In this document: piece after piece, positions 1 to 7,634 of the stretch
How the letters are laid out: each line of letters starts with the position of its first letter
How positions within the stretch are numbered: the first letter of the stretch is position 1
Source of the DNA: JAITVM01 sp031551135
GTDB taxonomy: Bacteria; Bacillota; Clostridia; Lachnospirales; JAITVM01
Reading direction: 5' to 3'
NCBI GenBank assembly: GCA_031551135.1
Contig: JAVBOA010000021.1
Span: 1 to 64,000, forward strand
DNA length: 64,000 nt
Made by a program: the position numbers and the translations under genes
The notes under the pieces: model-generated
Databases searched by the model: none
What the model was told of the DNA's origin: nothing
Seen by the model: only the letters and a program-made list of their open reading frames with translations

Positions 1-1
1 G

Positions 2-166
2 TAAAATATACAAAATAGCCCAATGAAGCGATTGTATATATGTACCGTGGGCTAACACGGGAATTTACGCCTATGGAGTGTTATATCAAACTGTAGTAGC
101 TTTTTAGCAAGACAGGACACGTTGAAATAGGAATACTCTAAAGTATATACATTTCTATATGTTTTA
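2..166 (+). ncRNA. possible structured RNA (6S-like?) upstream of apt
   Basis: The segment is closed by a 9-bp stem: bases 2-10 (TAAAATATA) pair fully, counting one G-U, with 158-166 (TATGTTTTA). An inner hairpin is CCGTG/CACGG near 47-62. A long helix closing a largely unpaired interior of about 165 nt is the general outline of 6S RNA, but I cannot confirm the 6S consensus. It could instead be a 5' leader of apt. The apt start has no clear Shine-Dalgarno, and the 3' arm of the stem ends 16 nt before it. Confidence 0.33.
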
Positions 167-182
167 GTTAGCAGATGCTGTC

Positions 183-695
183 ATGGATTTAAAATCTAAA
201 GTAAGGACTATTCCTGATTTTCCGGAAAAAGGAATTTTATTCAGAGACATTACAACCGTACTGCAAGACCCCGAAAGTTTGAAACAATCGATAGACGAAA
301 TTTGCGCTGAGCTGAAAAATATGGATTTTGATATCGTAATCGGTCCGGAATCCAGAGGTTTTATTTTTGGAATGCCCGCCGCTTATAATCTCAATAAAGG
401 TTTTGTTCCGGTGCGCAAACAAGGAAAACTTCCTTTCGAAACAATTTCCATGTCCTATGATTTGGAATATGGTTCGGCAGTTATCGAAATGCATATCGAC
501 GCAATAAAAAAAGGCCAGCGTGTTGTTATTGTGGACGACCTTTTGGCGACCGGCGGAACCTGCAAGGCGATTGCGGAATTAATCGAGCAAGTTGGCGGAA
601 TTGTCGAGGCCATGGTGTTTTTTATTGAGCTTGAGGATTTGAAAGGCAGAGAACTTTTATCCGGGTATAATATTGTATCTGTTCTAAAATACTAA
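183..695 (+). CDS. apt: adenine phosphoribosyltransferase
   Basis: Cytosolic purine salvage enzyme that makes AMP and pyrophosphate from adenine and PRPP. The 170 residues match the usual Apt length. The N-terminus (MDLKSKVRTIPDFPEKGI) is typical of the family, ESRGF lies near residue 57, and the PRPP-binding loop VVIVDDLLATGGT spans about 114-126. The ATG at 183 fits the family start, but no good ribosome-binding site precedes it; upstream lies a possible structured RNA. No operon partner is obvious, since the next gene starts 64 bp downstream with its own strong RBS. Confidence 0.96.
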   Translation: MDLKSKVRTIPDFPEKGILFRDITTVLQDPESLKQSIDEICAELKNMDFDIVIGPESRGFIFGMPAAYNLNKGFVPVRKQGKLPFETISMSYDLEYGSAVIEMHIDAIKKGQRVVIVDDLLATGGTCKAIAELIEQVGGIVEAMVFFIELEDLKGRELLSGYNIVSVLKY

Positions 696-759
696 AAAAA
701 CAAAAGCTAAAATATTTCGTATTTAATAGTATATACGATACGATATAGGAGAGATGCAA

Positions 760-1143
760 ATGGGTCTTTTTGATGCAATGATTGGTGCTTCTTCAAAAAC
801 GAATTCTGATAGTATTATAAAAAAATACGATTATATTTTTGGAAGCGGCGAAGAAGTTTATATTGCTTACAAACTTGTCAGAGATACAATTATTTTTACA
901 AACAGAAGAGTAATTTTTATAGATATACAAGGTGTTACAGGCAAAAAAACCGAATATCTTTCTGTGCCGTACAAAAGCATTGTGCAATTTTCGGTAGAAA
1001 CATCCGGGCATATTGATTTGGATTCCGAGCTGAAAATTTGGATTTCGGGACAAGGTACAACGCCGATGCAGCGTAAATTTTCCAGTACTGACAATTTGAA
1101 TGAAGTTCAAGCGGTTTTAGCGGCCGCAATCGCCGGAAAATAG
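760..1143 (+). CDS. bacterial PH-domain protein (YvbH/DUF1696-like)
   Basis: A 127-residue soluble protein that appears to be a single bacterial pleckstrin-homology-like domain. Successive beta strands can be read in DTIIFTNRRVIFID, YLSVPYKSIVQFSVE and LKIWISGQG, followed by a C-terminal helix (NLNEVQAVLAAAIAG). The motif 'tNrRvifi..qgvtgkk.ey.svpY.sI' is characteristic of the family. Its biochemical role is unknown; relatives are small cytosolic proteins that can form rings. An ATG at 754 is in frame, but the one at 760 has the better spacing from AGGAGAG (747-753). A hairpin follows at 1203-1258. Confidence 0.75.
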   Translation: MGLFDAMIGASSKTNSDSIIKKYDYIFGSGEEVYIAYKLVRDTIIFTNRRVIFIDIQGVTGKKTEYLSVPYKSIVQFSVETSGHIDLDSELKIWISGQGTTPMQRKFSSTDNLNEVQAVLAAAIAGK

Positions 1144-1202
1144 GCAAGAAAAATCAAAATATAGTATAATATTTAATTGATTGCTATACCGATGAACAAT
1201 TA

Positions 1203-1258
1203 GAATTTCACGCCCGTCACGGCCTTTAGGTAGGTTGGAACGGGTGTGAATTTTTTTT
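1203..1258 (+). terminator. rho-independent terminator
   Basis: GAATTTCACGCCCGT pairs imperfectly with ACGGGTGTGAATT, then a run of eight T. It sits 60 bp after the PH-domain gene and fits termination on the plus strand. Confidence 0.7.
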
Positions 1259-1291
1259 CGACCGTTTGTATGAGCAAAGACGATACCCTTG

Positions 1292-1717
1292 TTAAAGCTC
1301 TTTTTGATACTTGTTTGTAAAATATATGACCAATATATTATACATAACAAAAATTCCTACAATAAGCAGCGTAACCCATAATGGTGAAGAAATCATGATT
1401 GTGACATAGGCTATGCCGATTATGCTATATTGCATAAAATCAGCAACTTTTGCTTTAGCTTTATAGCGTATAAATGTGTTTCTCTCGTCATAAAAATTTA
1501 TTTTATTCTGTTCAAGCATTTCGGGGTTTTTGTCTTCCAGATGTTTCATAAACATGTTTACAATACTCGCAGTGCTTAATCCGGCGCCGATTCCAATGAA
1601 GACTCCGATAGTAGGTCTAACCTCTTCGCCAAATTGGATAGCCAATATTAATCCGATTGCCAAGTGAATGAGTCCTAAAATCAATGTGCCGATATAGAAA
1701 GATTTTTGTTTTAACAT
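1292..1717 (-). CDS. DUF2178-like membrane protein paired with XRE regulator
   Basis: A protein of about 141 residues with four predicted membrane segments: two near the N-terminus (roughly 7-27 and 35-55) and two near the C-terminus (about 95-115 and 118-135). Between them is a cytoplasmic stretch containing YDERNTFIRYKAKAK, the conserved 'DER..i..kA' signature I associate with DUF2178-type proteins. It follows the XRE regulator almost without gap. A GTG at 1723 overlaps the regulator's stop, but the ATG at 1717 is 8 nt from GAGGAG and is preferred. Such two-gene cassettes of a small HTH regulator plus membrane protein are common in Firmicutes; the function is unknown. Confidence 0.65.
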   Translation of the reverse strand: MLKQKSFYIGTLILGLIHLAIGLILAIQFGEEVRPTIGVFIGIGAGLSTASIVNMFMKHLEDKNPEMLEQNKINFYDERNTFIRYKAKAKVADFMQYSIIGIAYVTIMISSPLWVTLLIVGIFVMYNILVIYFTNKYQKEL

Positions 1718-1719
1718 AA

Positions 1720-1917
1720 TCACTGCTCCTCATAAATAAAAATATCTTCAATACTCAAACCGAAAAAACGTGCGATTTTAAATGCTAAAATAATCGAAGG
1801 ATTGTACCTTCCGTTTTCAAGAGAACCGATTGTCTGTCTTGATACTTTTAAAGCCGCGGCCAGTTCTTCTTGTTTTATGCCTCGCTGTTTGCGGATTTCT
1901 TCTAATTTATTCTGCAC
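1720..1917 (-). CDS. XRE-family transcriptional regulator
   Basis: A 65-residue Cro/CI-type protein that is nearly all helix-turn-helix (residues about 5-59). The recognition helix lies in the segment VSRQTIGSLENGRYNPS, and FKIARFFGLSIEDIF is the usual C-terminal element. It starts at ATG 1917, behind GAGAGGAG. It is translationally linked to the membrane protein downstream. A palindrome immediately downstream of its -10 box suggests autorepression. The target genes are probably just this two-gene unit. Confidence 0.9.
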   Translation of the reverse strand: MQNKLEEIRKQRGIKQEELAAALKVSRQTIGSLENGRYNPSIILAFKIARFFGLSIEDIFIYEEQ

Positions 1918-1939
1918 ATATACACTCCTCTCGAAAAAA

Positions 1940-1990
1940 GTAAAGCTTACTTTACATTATTAGAATATCATTTTTTAATTCAAATGTCAA
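1940..1990 (-). promoter_or_regulatory. promoter and palindromic operator of XRE gene
   Basis: On the minus strand TTGACA (1985-1990) and TATTCT (1962-1967) are 17 bp apart. GTAAAG-N4-CTTTAC, a perfect 6-bp-arm palindrome, occupies 1940-1955 at about the transcription start. A further GTAAAC lies just upstream of the -35. The arrangement suggests autorepression by the XRE protein. The remainder of 1918-2155 is AT-rich with nothing else I can support. Confidence 0.55.
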
Positions 1991-2155
1991 GTTTACTTTC
2001 CATAAAATTAATTCATAAAATATTATCAAAAAATAAACTGCTATATTCCTGTATAATTCGATCAATTGTAAATAAAAATAAATCCATATAATTTTATGTT
2101 GAAATTAATTTACTTTTCATAGAAGGTAATGTAAAATACAAACAAGTGCAAACTA

Positions 2156-2267
2156 ATACTAATTCCCATTTGATTTGTAGAAAAAATTTTCACAGTGAAG
2201 CGTTCCGTGCAATGCTTAAAGCGCGGAATGAAATATTTTTTTCTATTCTTTAAGAGGGAATTATTAT
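2156..2267 (+). repeat. MITE-like element, copy 1 (divergent subtype)
   Basis: A 112-bp imperfect palindrome with ends ATACTAATTCCC / GGGAATTATTAT. The inner hairpin is TTCCGTGC/GCGCGGAA, with core CACAGTGAAGCG and arms rich in A and T. It is the same design as the copies at 9454, 26500, 42900, 58862, 60043 and 61730. It lies directly upstream of the phosphate transporter gene and must be part of that gene's upstream region. Confidence 0.85.
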
Positions 2268-2303
2268 AAATAAATTCTAGCAAGAAGGAAGGGATGTCTA
2301 GTA

Positions 2304-3314
2304 ATGAATTTAACTTTTGGTATCATAATTATATTGGTCTTAAGCGTTATTTTTGTAAATGGATGGACTGACGCGCCAAATGCTATTGCGACAGTTATTT
2401 CCACCAGATCAATGGGTCCTAAACAAGCAATTTTTATGGCTGCTGTTTTCAATTTTTTGGGCGTTGTGATGATGACGATTGTAAACTCCGAGGTAGCCAC
2501 AACGATTGGGAAGATGGTTGATTTTGGAACAGGACAAGAATCTTTGGTTGCACTTTGCGCTGCGCTTGTTGGCATAGTTATATGGGCGGTTGCCGCATGG
2601 TATTTTGGAATCCCGACGAGCGAAAGTCATGCCTTAATAGCCGGACTTACCGGTGCGGCGGCGGCGATGGGCGGTATGGATTCAATAAATATGTCGGAAT
2701 GGGTTAAGGTGCTTTACGGCTTAATCATATCTTCGGTATTGGGTTTTTTTTCTGGATTTATTACGGTCAAAGGGATTGTTGGTATGTTTAGGTCGACAAA
2801 CCGGAAAAAATCCAATGAATTTTTCAAAAAGGCTCAAATCGCCGGAGGAGCGTCAATGGCTTTCTTGCACGGCGCACAGGACGGGCAAAAGTTTATGGGA
2901 GTTTTTATGTTGGCTGTATTTTTGGCTCAAGGAAAAGTTGTTCCGGAAACTTTCGCAATTCCGATTTACATTATGGTTTTATGCTCATTGGTCATGGGTG
3001 TTGGTACGTCTGTCGGCGGATACCGTATCATAAAAGCTGTTGGTATGGATATGGTTAAATTGGAGAAATATCAAGGATTTTCGGCCGATTTAGCTGCTTC
3101 GTTCTGCCTTTTATTAGCGACTTTAACAGGGATTCCGATTAGTACAACCCATACAAAAACTACGGCGATTATGGGTGTAGGAGCTTCAAAAAGACTCTCT
3201 TTGGTAAATTGGAGCATCGTTAAAGATATGTTTTTGGCATGGATTTTAACTTTTCCGGCGTGCGGCTTGATTGGATATATAATGGCAAAAATTTTTATGG
3301 TTGTTTTTAAATAG
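2304..3314 (+). CDS. pit: inorganic phosphate transporter, PiT family
   Basis: A 336-residue integral membrane protein with about ten membrane segments, which moves phosphate (usually as a metal-phosphate complex) with a cation gradient. The two inverted PiT repeats are visible: GWTDAPNAIATVI near residue 12 with GIPTSESHALIAG near 104, and GIPISTTHTKTTAIMGVG near 273-290. The length is at the short end, as in other Firmicute PiT proteins lacking a large central loop. An RBS-like AAGGAAGGG precedes the ATG. It is followed after 24 bp by a DUF47 protein, the standard partner. Confidence 0.93.
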   Translation: MNLTFGIIIILVLSVIFVNGWTDAPNAIATVISTRSMGPKQAIFMAAVFNFLGVVMMTIVNSEVATTIGKMVDFGTGQESLVALCAALVGIVIWAVAAWYFGIPTSESHALIAGLTGAAAAMGGMDSINMSEWVKVLYGLIISSVLGFFSGFITVKGIVGMFRSTNRKKSNEFFKKAQIAGGASMAFLHGAQDGQKFMGVFMLAVFLAQGKVVPETFAIPIYIMVLCSLVMGVGTSVGGYRIIKAVGMDMVKLEKYQGFSADLAASFCLLLATLTGIPISTTHTKTTAIMGVGASKRLSLVNWSIVKDMFLAWILTFPACGLIGYIMAKIFMVVFK

Positions 3315-3338
3315 ACAATATTTGTGGAGGTATTTTAA

Positions 3339-3953
3339 GTGGCTAAAAAAGAAGAAGATTATTTTGTAATGTTTGAAACATCGGTTGATTATATAAATAA
3401 AGCTACCAATAGTTTGAGTGATTTGGTAAACAATTTTTCTGATGTAGAAAATAAGGTAAATAACATACATAAGATCGAAAATGAAGCTGATATTCATTTT
3501 CATAAAATATACGAACAGTTAAATAAATCTTTTATTACTCCGATTGAGAGGGAAGATATTTTGCTTTTGGCGAATAATCTTGACGATATCACAGATACAA
3601 TAGAAGATATTGCGTATAGATTTTTAATGTTCGACATAAAAACAATGAGACCTGAAGTTGCTCAATTCTTGGATATTATTATTCGCTGTTGCGAACAGCT
3701 TAGAGTTCTTATGAGCGAATTCAGCAACTTTAAAAAATCGAATGTCATCGCACAAAAAATTGTTGAAATCAATAATTTTGAAGAAGAGGGCGATAGATTT
3801 TATCACGAAACAATTAGACAGCTCTTTATAAATTGCAAAGACCCGATTGAAATTATGAAATGGCGCGAAATTTATGCAAAAATGGAAGATTGTCTTGACA
3901 AATGCGAGGAAACAGCAAATGTTGTTGAAGGCATAATCATGAAAAATACCTGA
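3339..3953 (+). CDS. DUF47 / PhoU-like accessory protein of Pit
   Basis: A 204-residue all-helical cytosolic protein of the DUF47 (PhoU-like) family. The helices carry metal-type acidic patterns such as IENEAD (~47-52), LDDITD (~85-90), FEEEGD and KMEDCLDKCEETA near the C-terminus. It is translated from GTG 3339 behind TGGAGGT and is almost certainly co-transcribed with pit. Homologues regulate or assist the adjacent transporter. A repeat begins on the last base of the gene. Confidence 0.9.
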   Translation: MAKKEEDYFVMFETSVDYINKATNSLSDLVNNFSDVENKVNNIHKIENEADIHFHKIYEQLNKSFITPIEREDILLLANNLDDITDTIEDIAYRFLMFDIKTMRPEVAQFLDIIIRCCEQLRVLMSEFSNFKKSNVIAQKIVEINNFEEEGDRFYHETIRQLFINCKDPIEIMKWREIYAKMEDCLDKCEETANVVEGIIMKNT

Positions 3954-4007
3954 TACTAATTCTCATTTGATTTGTAGAAAAAAATAGTATTATTCAGAAT
4001 CGTCAAA
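3953..4007 (+). repeat. 55-bp repeat, copy A (internally deleted element plus flank)
   Basis: Begins ATACTAATTCTC and reaches TAGTAT at 3990, like an internally deleted form of the dispersed palindrome, then continues for 17 bp. The whole 55 bp recurs, identical by eye, at 7635-7689. It starts on the last base of the DUF47 stop codon. Confidence 0.75.
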
Positions 4008-4050
4008 CTCGTCTTGTTCAATTTAGAGGAAAATAATACAGAAATGAATT

Positions 4051-4103
4051 TACCCTGTATACATATGATGTTTTTCAGCAAAACACCATATGTATACAGG
4101 GTA
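4051..4103. repeat. 53-bp long-stem hairpin
   Basis: TACCCTGTATACATATG (4051-4067) is perfectly complementary to 4087-4103, and the stem continues after one mismatch with TGTTTT/AAAACA around a TCAGC loop. There is no T tract, so a terminator role is uncertain. It lies between two copies of the dispersed palindrome. Its sequence is unrelated to them. Confidence 0.8.
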
Positions 4104-4161
4104 TTTCAATAATTATTAATGGGAGGAAATCACAGCTTTCCACTACGACAAGAGAAAAATA

Positions 4162-4274
4162 ATACTATTTTCATTATTAAGGATAGAAAAAAATATTTCA
4201 TTTCACGCTTGAAGCATGCGTGAAACGCTCCGCTGTGAAAAATTTTTTTCTACTTATCAAAATGAAAATAGTAT
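4162..4274 (-). repeat. MITE-like element, copy 2
   Basis: 113 bp in inverted orientation relative to most copies. Read on the minus strand, I see one base difference (TTCAAG for TTTAAG) from the identical pair at 58862 and 61730. It ends 6 bp from the 3' end of the TetR gene. Confidence 0.93.
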
Positions 4275-4280
4275 AAGTAC

Positions 4281-4874
4281 CTAACTTCGCACTTCTTCCT
4301 CGAATGCCTTTTTTCCTTTCACAGTCAATCTTGGATAAATGATGCTCCACAGGCAGTCCATGGGGCTTTCCTTGGCACTGCTGAGGGCTTCTTGTGAGGG
4401 CATCCAGTAAATCCTTATCATATTGATGACATCAATTAAAGCATCGATGTGCCCCTCGATTTCTTCATCATTTAACAATCCTTTTTGTTGTAGGATTTTA
4501 AAAGACTCCTGCAGTTTTTTCTTTCTCTTTTTCACAGCTTCTACTTGTATCTCATGTACCTTGGGGCTTATTGTTTCCAATTCCCCATAATATTTGAAAA
4601 AGTAGTCGTCATTTTTATTTTTTTCTAATCTTCTGGACAAAAAATCGTCTAACTCTTTCAATGTTGCAGGCGTTTTTGGCGGTATAAAATTCTCCTGTTG
4701 ATCGAGGATGACTGCCATCACCAAATCTTCCTTTTTACTATAATGATAAGTAAGGTTTCCCACACTCATATTCAATGCATCTGCAATATTCCGCATAGAC
4801 ACATTGGCATATCCATGTTCGCTGAAAAGTTGAAATGTTGTTTTCAAGATTTCATTTTTTACATCCTTCTTCAT
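4281..4874 (-). CDS. TetR/AcrR-family repressor
   Basis: A 197-residue regulator. The N-terminal helix-turn-helix spans about residues 8-55 (FSEHGYANVSMRNIADAL...GNLTYHYSKKEDL). The remaining helices form a ligand-binding domain whose sequence I do not recognise. It starts at ATG 4874 behind AGGAGG. It is divergent from the flavodoxin-lipoprotein cassette. Operator-like palindromes sit inside its own promoter and the cassette promoter, so it probably represses both. The ligand is unknown. Confidence 0.92.
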   Translation of the reverse strand: MKKDVKNEILKTTFQLFSEHGYANVSMRNIADALNMSVGNLTYHYSKKEDLVMAVILDQQENFIPPKTPATLKELDDFLSRRLEKNKNDDYFFKYYGELETISPKVHEIQVEAVKKRKKKLQESFKILQQKGLLNDEEIEGHIDALIDVINMIRIYWMPSQEALSSAKESPMDCLWSIIYPRLTVKGKKAFEEEVRS

Positions 4875-4912
4875 AGCAACCTCCTGTGATATACAATTTT
4901 ATTTCTATCGAC

Positions 4913-4966
4913 ACTATAGTACAAACGTGCTATTATGTCAATAAATAATTTTAGTACGATTGTACT
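4913..4966 (-). promoter_or_regulatory. TetR-gene promoter with two operators
   Basis: On the minus strand TTGACA (4936-4941) and TATAGT (4913-4918) are spaced 17 bp. AGTACAAACGTGCT (4918-4931) fills the spacer, and a perfect version, AGTACGATTGTACT, lies upstream at 4953-4966. A third related site is inside the divergent promoter at 5169-5182. Confidence 0.7.
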
Positions 4967-5003
4967 GTGCGGAGAAATTCTGAGATTATGAAGGGCGCAA
5001 GCG

Positions 5004-5092
5004 ATACTATTTCCAAGCTAAAAGATGGAAAAAATATTTATTCTACACTGGAAGCATTGCACGGAACGCTTCGCCGTGAAAAAATTTTTCTA
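5004..5092 (-). repeat. degenerate MITE-like element
   Basis: Starts ATACTATTTCC and retains recognisable arms and core (AATATTTATTCTA, GCACGGAACGCTTCGCCGTG, TTTTTCTA). The distal terminal repeat is missing, so it looks like an old, decayed copy in reverse orientation. Confidence 0.6.
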
Positions 5093-5158
5093 TACGGCGC
5101 TTCAATTCTTGTCCAAGAAGCTATTTTGCATTTTCTATAAAATAAATAATTTTACCTA

Positions 5159-5187
5159 TTGACATTATAGTACGACAGTGCTAATAT
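5159..5187 (+). promoter_or_regulatory. promoter with embedded TetR-type operator
   Basis: TTGACA (5159-5164) and TAATAT (5182-5187) are 17 bp apart, and AGTACGACAGTGCT (5169-5182) fills the spacer. It reads toward the flavodoxin-lipoprotein gene, leaving a leader of about 140 nt. Confidence 0.7.
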
Positions 5188-5230
5188 ATTGTTAATGAAT
5201 TTAGCACACAAGTCCTATTTAGAGATAGGA

Positions 5231-5287
5231 GTGGATGTCTATATTCCCGGAACAGAATTTTCTATTCTTTAAAAGGGAAATAGTATA
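5231..5287 (+). other. short start-codon remnant fused to a half repeat
   Basis: GTG 5231, preceded by an AGGAG-like site, opens 13 codons (VDVYIPGTEF...) that stop at 5272. The stop lies inside a partial copy of the dispersed repeat (about 5259-5287, TTTTCTATTCTTT...AAATAGTAT). This could be the 5' tip of an ancestral first gene of the cassette, cut by the element, or a chance short frame. Confidence 0.3.
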
Positions 5288-5333
5288 AGGGATAGAGTTG
5301 AAATGGTATAACAATATAGGAGGCCGATATCTT

Positions 5334-6038
5334 TTGAAAAAAACGCTATCAATATTAATTATAATTTTTGCGATACTATCGTTTGCAGCTTGTAGTTCCT
5401 TTGAAATTACAAGCAACGGTAGTGCATCACCAAGCGTACCTGCAAGTGAAGCAACTACAAACGTTGCTCTATCCAAACAGTCAACGATTGAAACGGCAGA
5501 AAGTATCGAACCCGGTACCGCAGAACAACCTGCTAATGGGGCAGAGCAGTCGGTATCGAATCCAGATGATACTAAAATGCTTGTCATATATTATTCCCTG
5601 ACTGGTACGACCAAAGCGGCTGCAGTGATTGTGCAGGAAAGTGTCGGAGGGGATTTTTTTGAAATCACAACGGTTGATGAATATGCAATGGCTCATGATG
5701 ATACATTGGCACAGGTCGATAAATACCGAAGCGAGAATTATTTACCTCAATTAAGTTCGAAACTTGAAAACCTTGATGACTATGACAGTATTTTTCTTGG
5801 TTATCCTATTTGGAGAGGTACGTTTGCCGATCCGATGGCGGCCTTTCTGCGAGACTATGATTTGTCCGGCAAGACAGTTAATCCTTTTTCTACAAGCGGT
5901 TCAGGTACTCTTGGAACCAGCGTGGAAGATTTGAAGGCACTCGAGCCTAATGCAATCGTCCTTGATGGTCTGGCGGTTCGGGGAAATGCGCAAAGCAGTA
6001 TAACAGAATGGCTTAATAAATTAGGAATTACAAAATAA
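5334..6038 (+). CDS. flavodoxin-like lipoprotein
   Basis: Secreted, lipid-anchored protein of about 234 residues. The signal peptide (KKTLSILIIIFAILSFAAC) ends in a lipobox with Cys near residue 20, followed by a Ser/Thr/Glu-rich linker to about 80. A flavodoxin_4-type domain follows: FMN-phosphate loop YYSLTGTTK near 88-96, later FLGYPIWRG and FSTSGSGTLG. I chose TTG 5334 because AGGAGG (5318-5323) is 10 nt upstream and the signal peptide then starts cleanly; an upstream TTG at 5298 lacks an SD. It is the first gene of a TetR-controlled cassette. An extracytoplasmic quinone or FMN reductase role is inferred. Confidence 0.85.
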   Translation: MKKTLSILIIIFAILSFAACSSFEITSNGSASPSVPASEATTNVALSKQSTIETAESIEPGTAEQPANGAEQSVSNPDDTKMLVIYYSLTGTTKAAAVIVQESVGGDFFEITTVDEYAMAHDDTLAQVDKYRSENYLPQLSSKLENLDDYDSIFLGYPIWRGTFADPMAAFLRDYDLSGKTVNPFSTSGSGTLGTSVEDLKALEPNAIVLDGLAVRGNAQSSITEWLNKLGITK

Positions 6039-6058
6039 ACTCTAAAGGAGTCTTAATC

Positions 6059-6670
6059 ATGTTATTAACAAGACCTGCAGCAAATTCGTTAGAGCAAATT
6101 GCCGAAAAGGCGAGTATCGAAGAATTATTGGGATTTGAGCGGTTTTGCCGTGATAACCATTTGTGGGATGAAATGAAAAAATGCTATGCCGCGGACTCGA
6201 CAGTTAATATTTCTTGGTTTCAAGGCAGTGGAGAGGGCTTTGTAGAGGCATCCGGCAAAATGAAAGGCTACGCACCTCACAAGATACACCATACGGAAAT
6301 TTGGCTAAATGGCGATAAAGCAGTTGCAATTATGATGACAACCATACAAATGCGTATTGAAATGGACGGAAGCCCTGTTGAACTGGAATCTGATACAAAA
6401 CTATTGTATCGTACTCAGAAGATAAACGGATTGTGGTACATTCTTTCTTTTGACAGTATTTATGAAAAAGATGCACTCATTCCCGTTTATCCGACAGGAA
6501 AAATCACAGTACCGATAGAGGAACTGTCAACATATCGACAGAGTTATGCCTGCATGATTTACAATATGAAGAGAAATGGTGGCACTATCAATCAAGAATT
6601 GCCGGGTATCGACAGGCCGGATTTGGTAGAAAAGATATACAATGAACTTGATGAGTGGCTTTGCAAATAA
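6059..6670 (+). CDS. NTF2-like (SnoaL-type) domain protein
   Basis: A 203-residue soluble protein. Residues about 12-150 read as an NTF2/SnoaL-like cone: initial helix EELLGFERFCRDNHLWDEMKKCYA, then strands TVNISWF, HKIHHTEIWLNGDKAVAIMMTTIQ and LLYRTQKINGLWYILSFDSIYEKD. Members of this family are often small-molecule isomerases, dehydratases or binding proteins; no specific catalytic residues can be assigned here. The RBS AAAGGAG lies 20 bp after the flavodoxin gene, so the two are co-transcribed. Confidence 0.7.
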   Translation: MLLTRPAANSLEQIAEKASIEELLGFERFCRDNHLWDEMKKCYAADSTVNISWFQGSGEGFVEASGKMKGYAPHKIHHTEIWLNGDKAVAIMMTTIQMRIEMDGSPVELESDTKLLYRTQKINGLWYILSFDSIYEKDALIPVYPTGKITVPIEELSTYRQSYACMIYNMKRNGGTINQELPGIDRPDLVEKIYNELDEWLCK

Positions 6671-6714
6671 TTGGCAGAGATTTTAATAATGATAAATGAA
6701 GGGAACGCAAAAAA

Positions 6715-7620
6715 ATGAAAAATAAAATGCATATTTTACCGGGAATAATTTGTGTAAGCATGATGTTTTTAAGCGCATGCGGGTCGGATTCGCAGAGAAC
6801 TTTACAAACTTCTGTACAGGTAACAGAGTCTGCACCGTCTAAAACGACTGAGTCTGAACCAACACAGGCGACTGAAATTGCACAAACAAATGAACCTACA
6901 AAGGAGACAGTATCTCCTAATAATATGGACGATACTGTTGTCATGACTGTAGATATTCCGGACAACATTCCGGTGGCTGATGAGAATGGCAAGATTCCGA
7001 GTTCTGATGATATATCTACCGTAAATAGGGACGTTGTATTATTTGGTAACTTTTATCAAGATACTGCAGGAAATGAACTTACTCCTATAGAATGGCTTGT
7101 GCTTGATGAGAAGGATGGGTATTCCCTATTGCTCTCAAAACAAATTATAGCTTCTTTGGGATGGGTAAATGAAGGAAGAAATGATATTACATGGGCTGAA
7201 ACGGATTTAAGTCAATGGCTTGACAATGAGTTCTTCAACACAGCATTTAAAGAAGATGAGCAGGGCGCAATTGCTTCCTATGACGTTACTCAGCCGCAAA
7301 ACCCAAGGTATGACACACCTGCAGGCGAGCCTACAATAGATAAAGTTTCGCTGTTAAGCTATCAGGAATTGATAAAATATATGCCGACAGATTTGGAACG
7401 AAAGGCGGCACCAACTGCTTATGCTCAAGCATTGGGATGTTATCAGAATGTTGACGGCGATAGCGCTTGGTGGCTTCGCTCCCCCGGTCCCATTCCTACA
7501 GTACCTGAACACTTGGCTTCATGGGGGAATCTCGGCGCAAGAACACATTATACGGATGACAGCACGATAGGAGTCAGACCGGCGATTTGGGTTGAAACAT
7601 CCGCGCTTACAGCAAAGTAA
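6715..7620 (+). CDS. DUF6273-domain lipoprotein
   Basis: A 301-residue exported lipoprotein. A hydrophobic signal ends in a lipobox near FLSACG (Cys ~22). A Thr/Glu/Pro-rich linker follows to about residue 100. The C-terminal 190 residues match the DUF6273 pattern: VLFGNFYQD, PIEWLVLDEKDGYSLLLSKQII, TWAETDLSQWLDNEFF, WWLRSPG and GVRPAIWV. DUF6273 domains are frequent on Firmicute surface proteins and have no known function; the fold is reminiscent of sulfatase-modifying/FGE-like domains. Third gene of the TetR-linked cassette. Its first part has RBS GAAGGGA. Confidence 0.85.
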   Translation: MKNKMHILPGIICVSMMFLSACGSDSQRTLQTSVQVTESAPSKTTESEPTQATEIAQTNEPTKETVSPNNMDDTVVMTVDIPDNIPVADENGKIPSSDDISTVNRDVVLFGNFYQDTAGNELTPIEWLVLDEKDGYSLLLSKQIIASLGWVNEGRNDITWAETDLSQWLDNEFFNTAFKEDEQGAIASYDVTQPQNPRYDTPAGEPTIDKVSLLSYQELIKYMPTDLERKAAPTAYAQALGCYQNVDGDSAWWLRSPGPIPTVPEHLASWGNLGARTHYTDDSTIGVRPAIWVETSALTAK

Positions 7621-7634
7621 TCGATATACAGTTA

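Noticed and set aside
2156..2300. The repeat as a phosphate-specific riboswitch or Pho box of pit
   Set aside because: The same element stands before unrelated genes.
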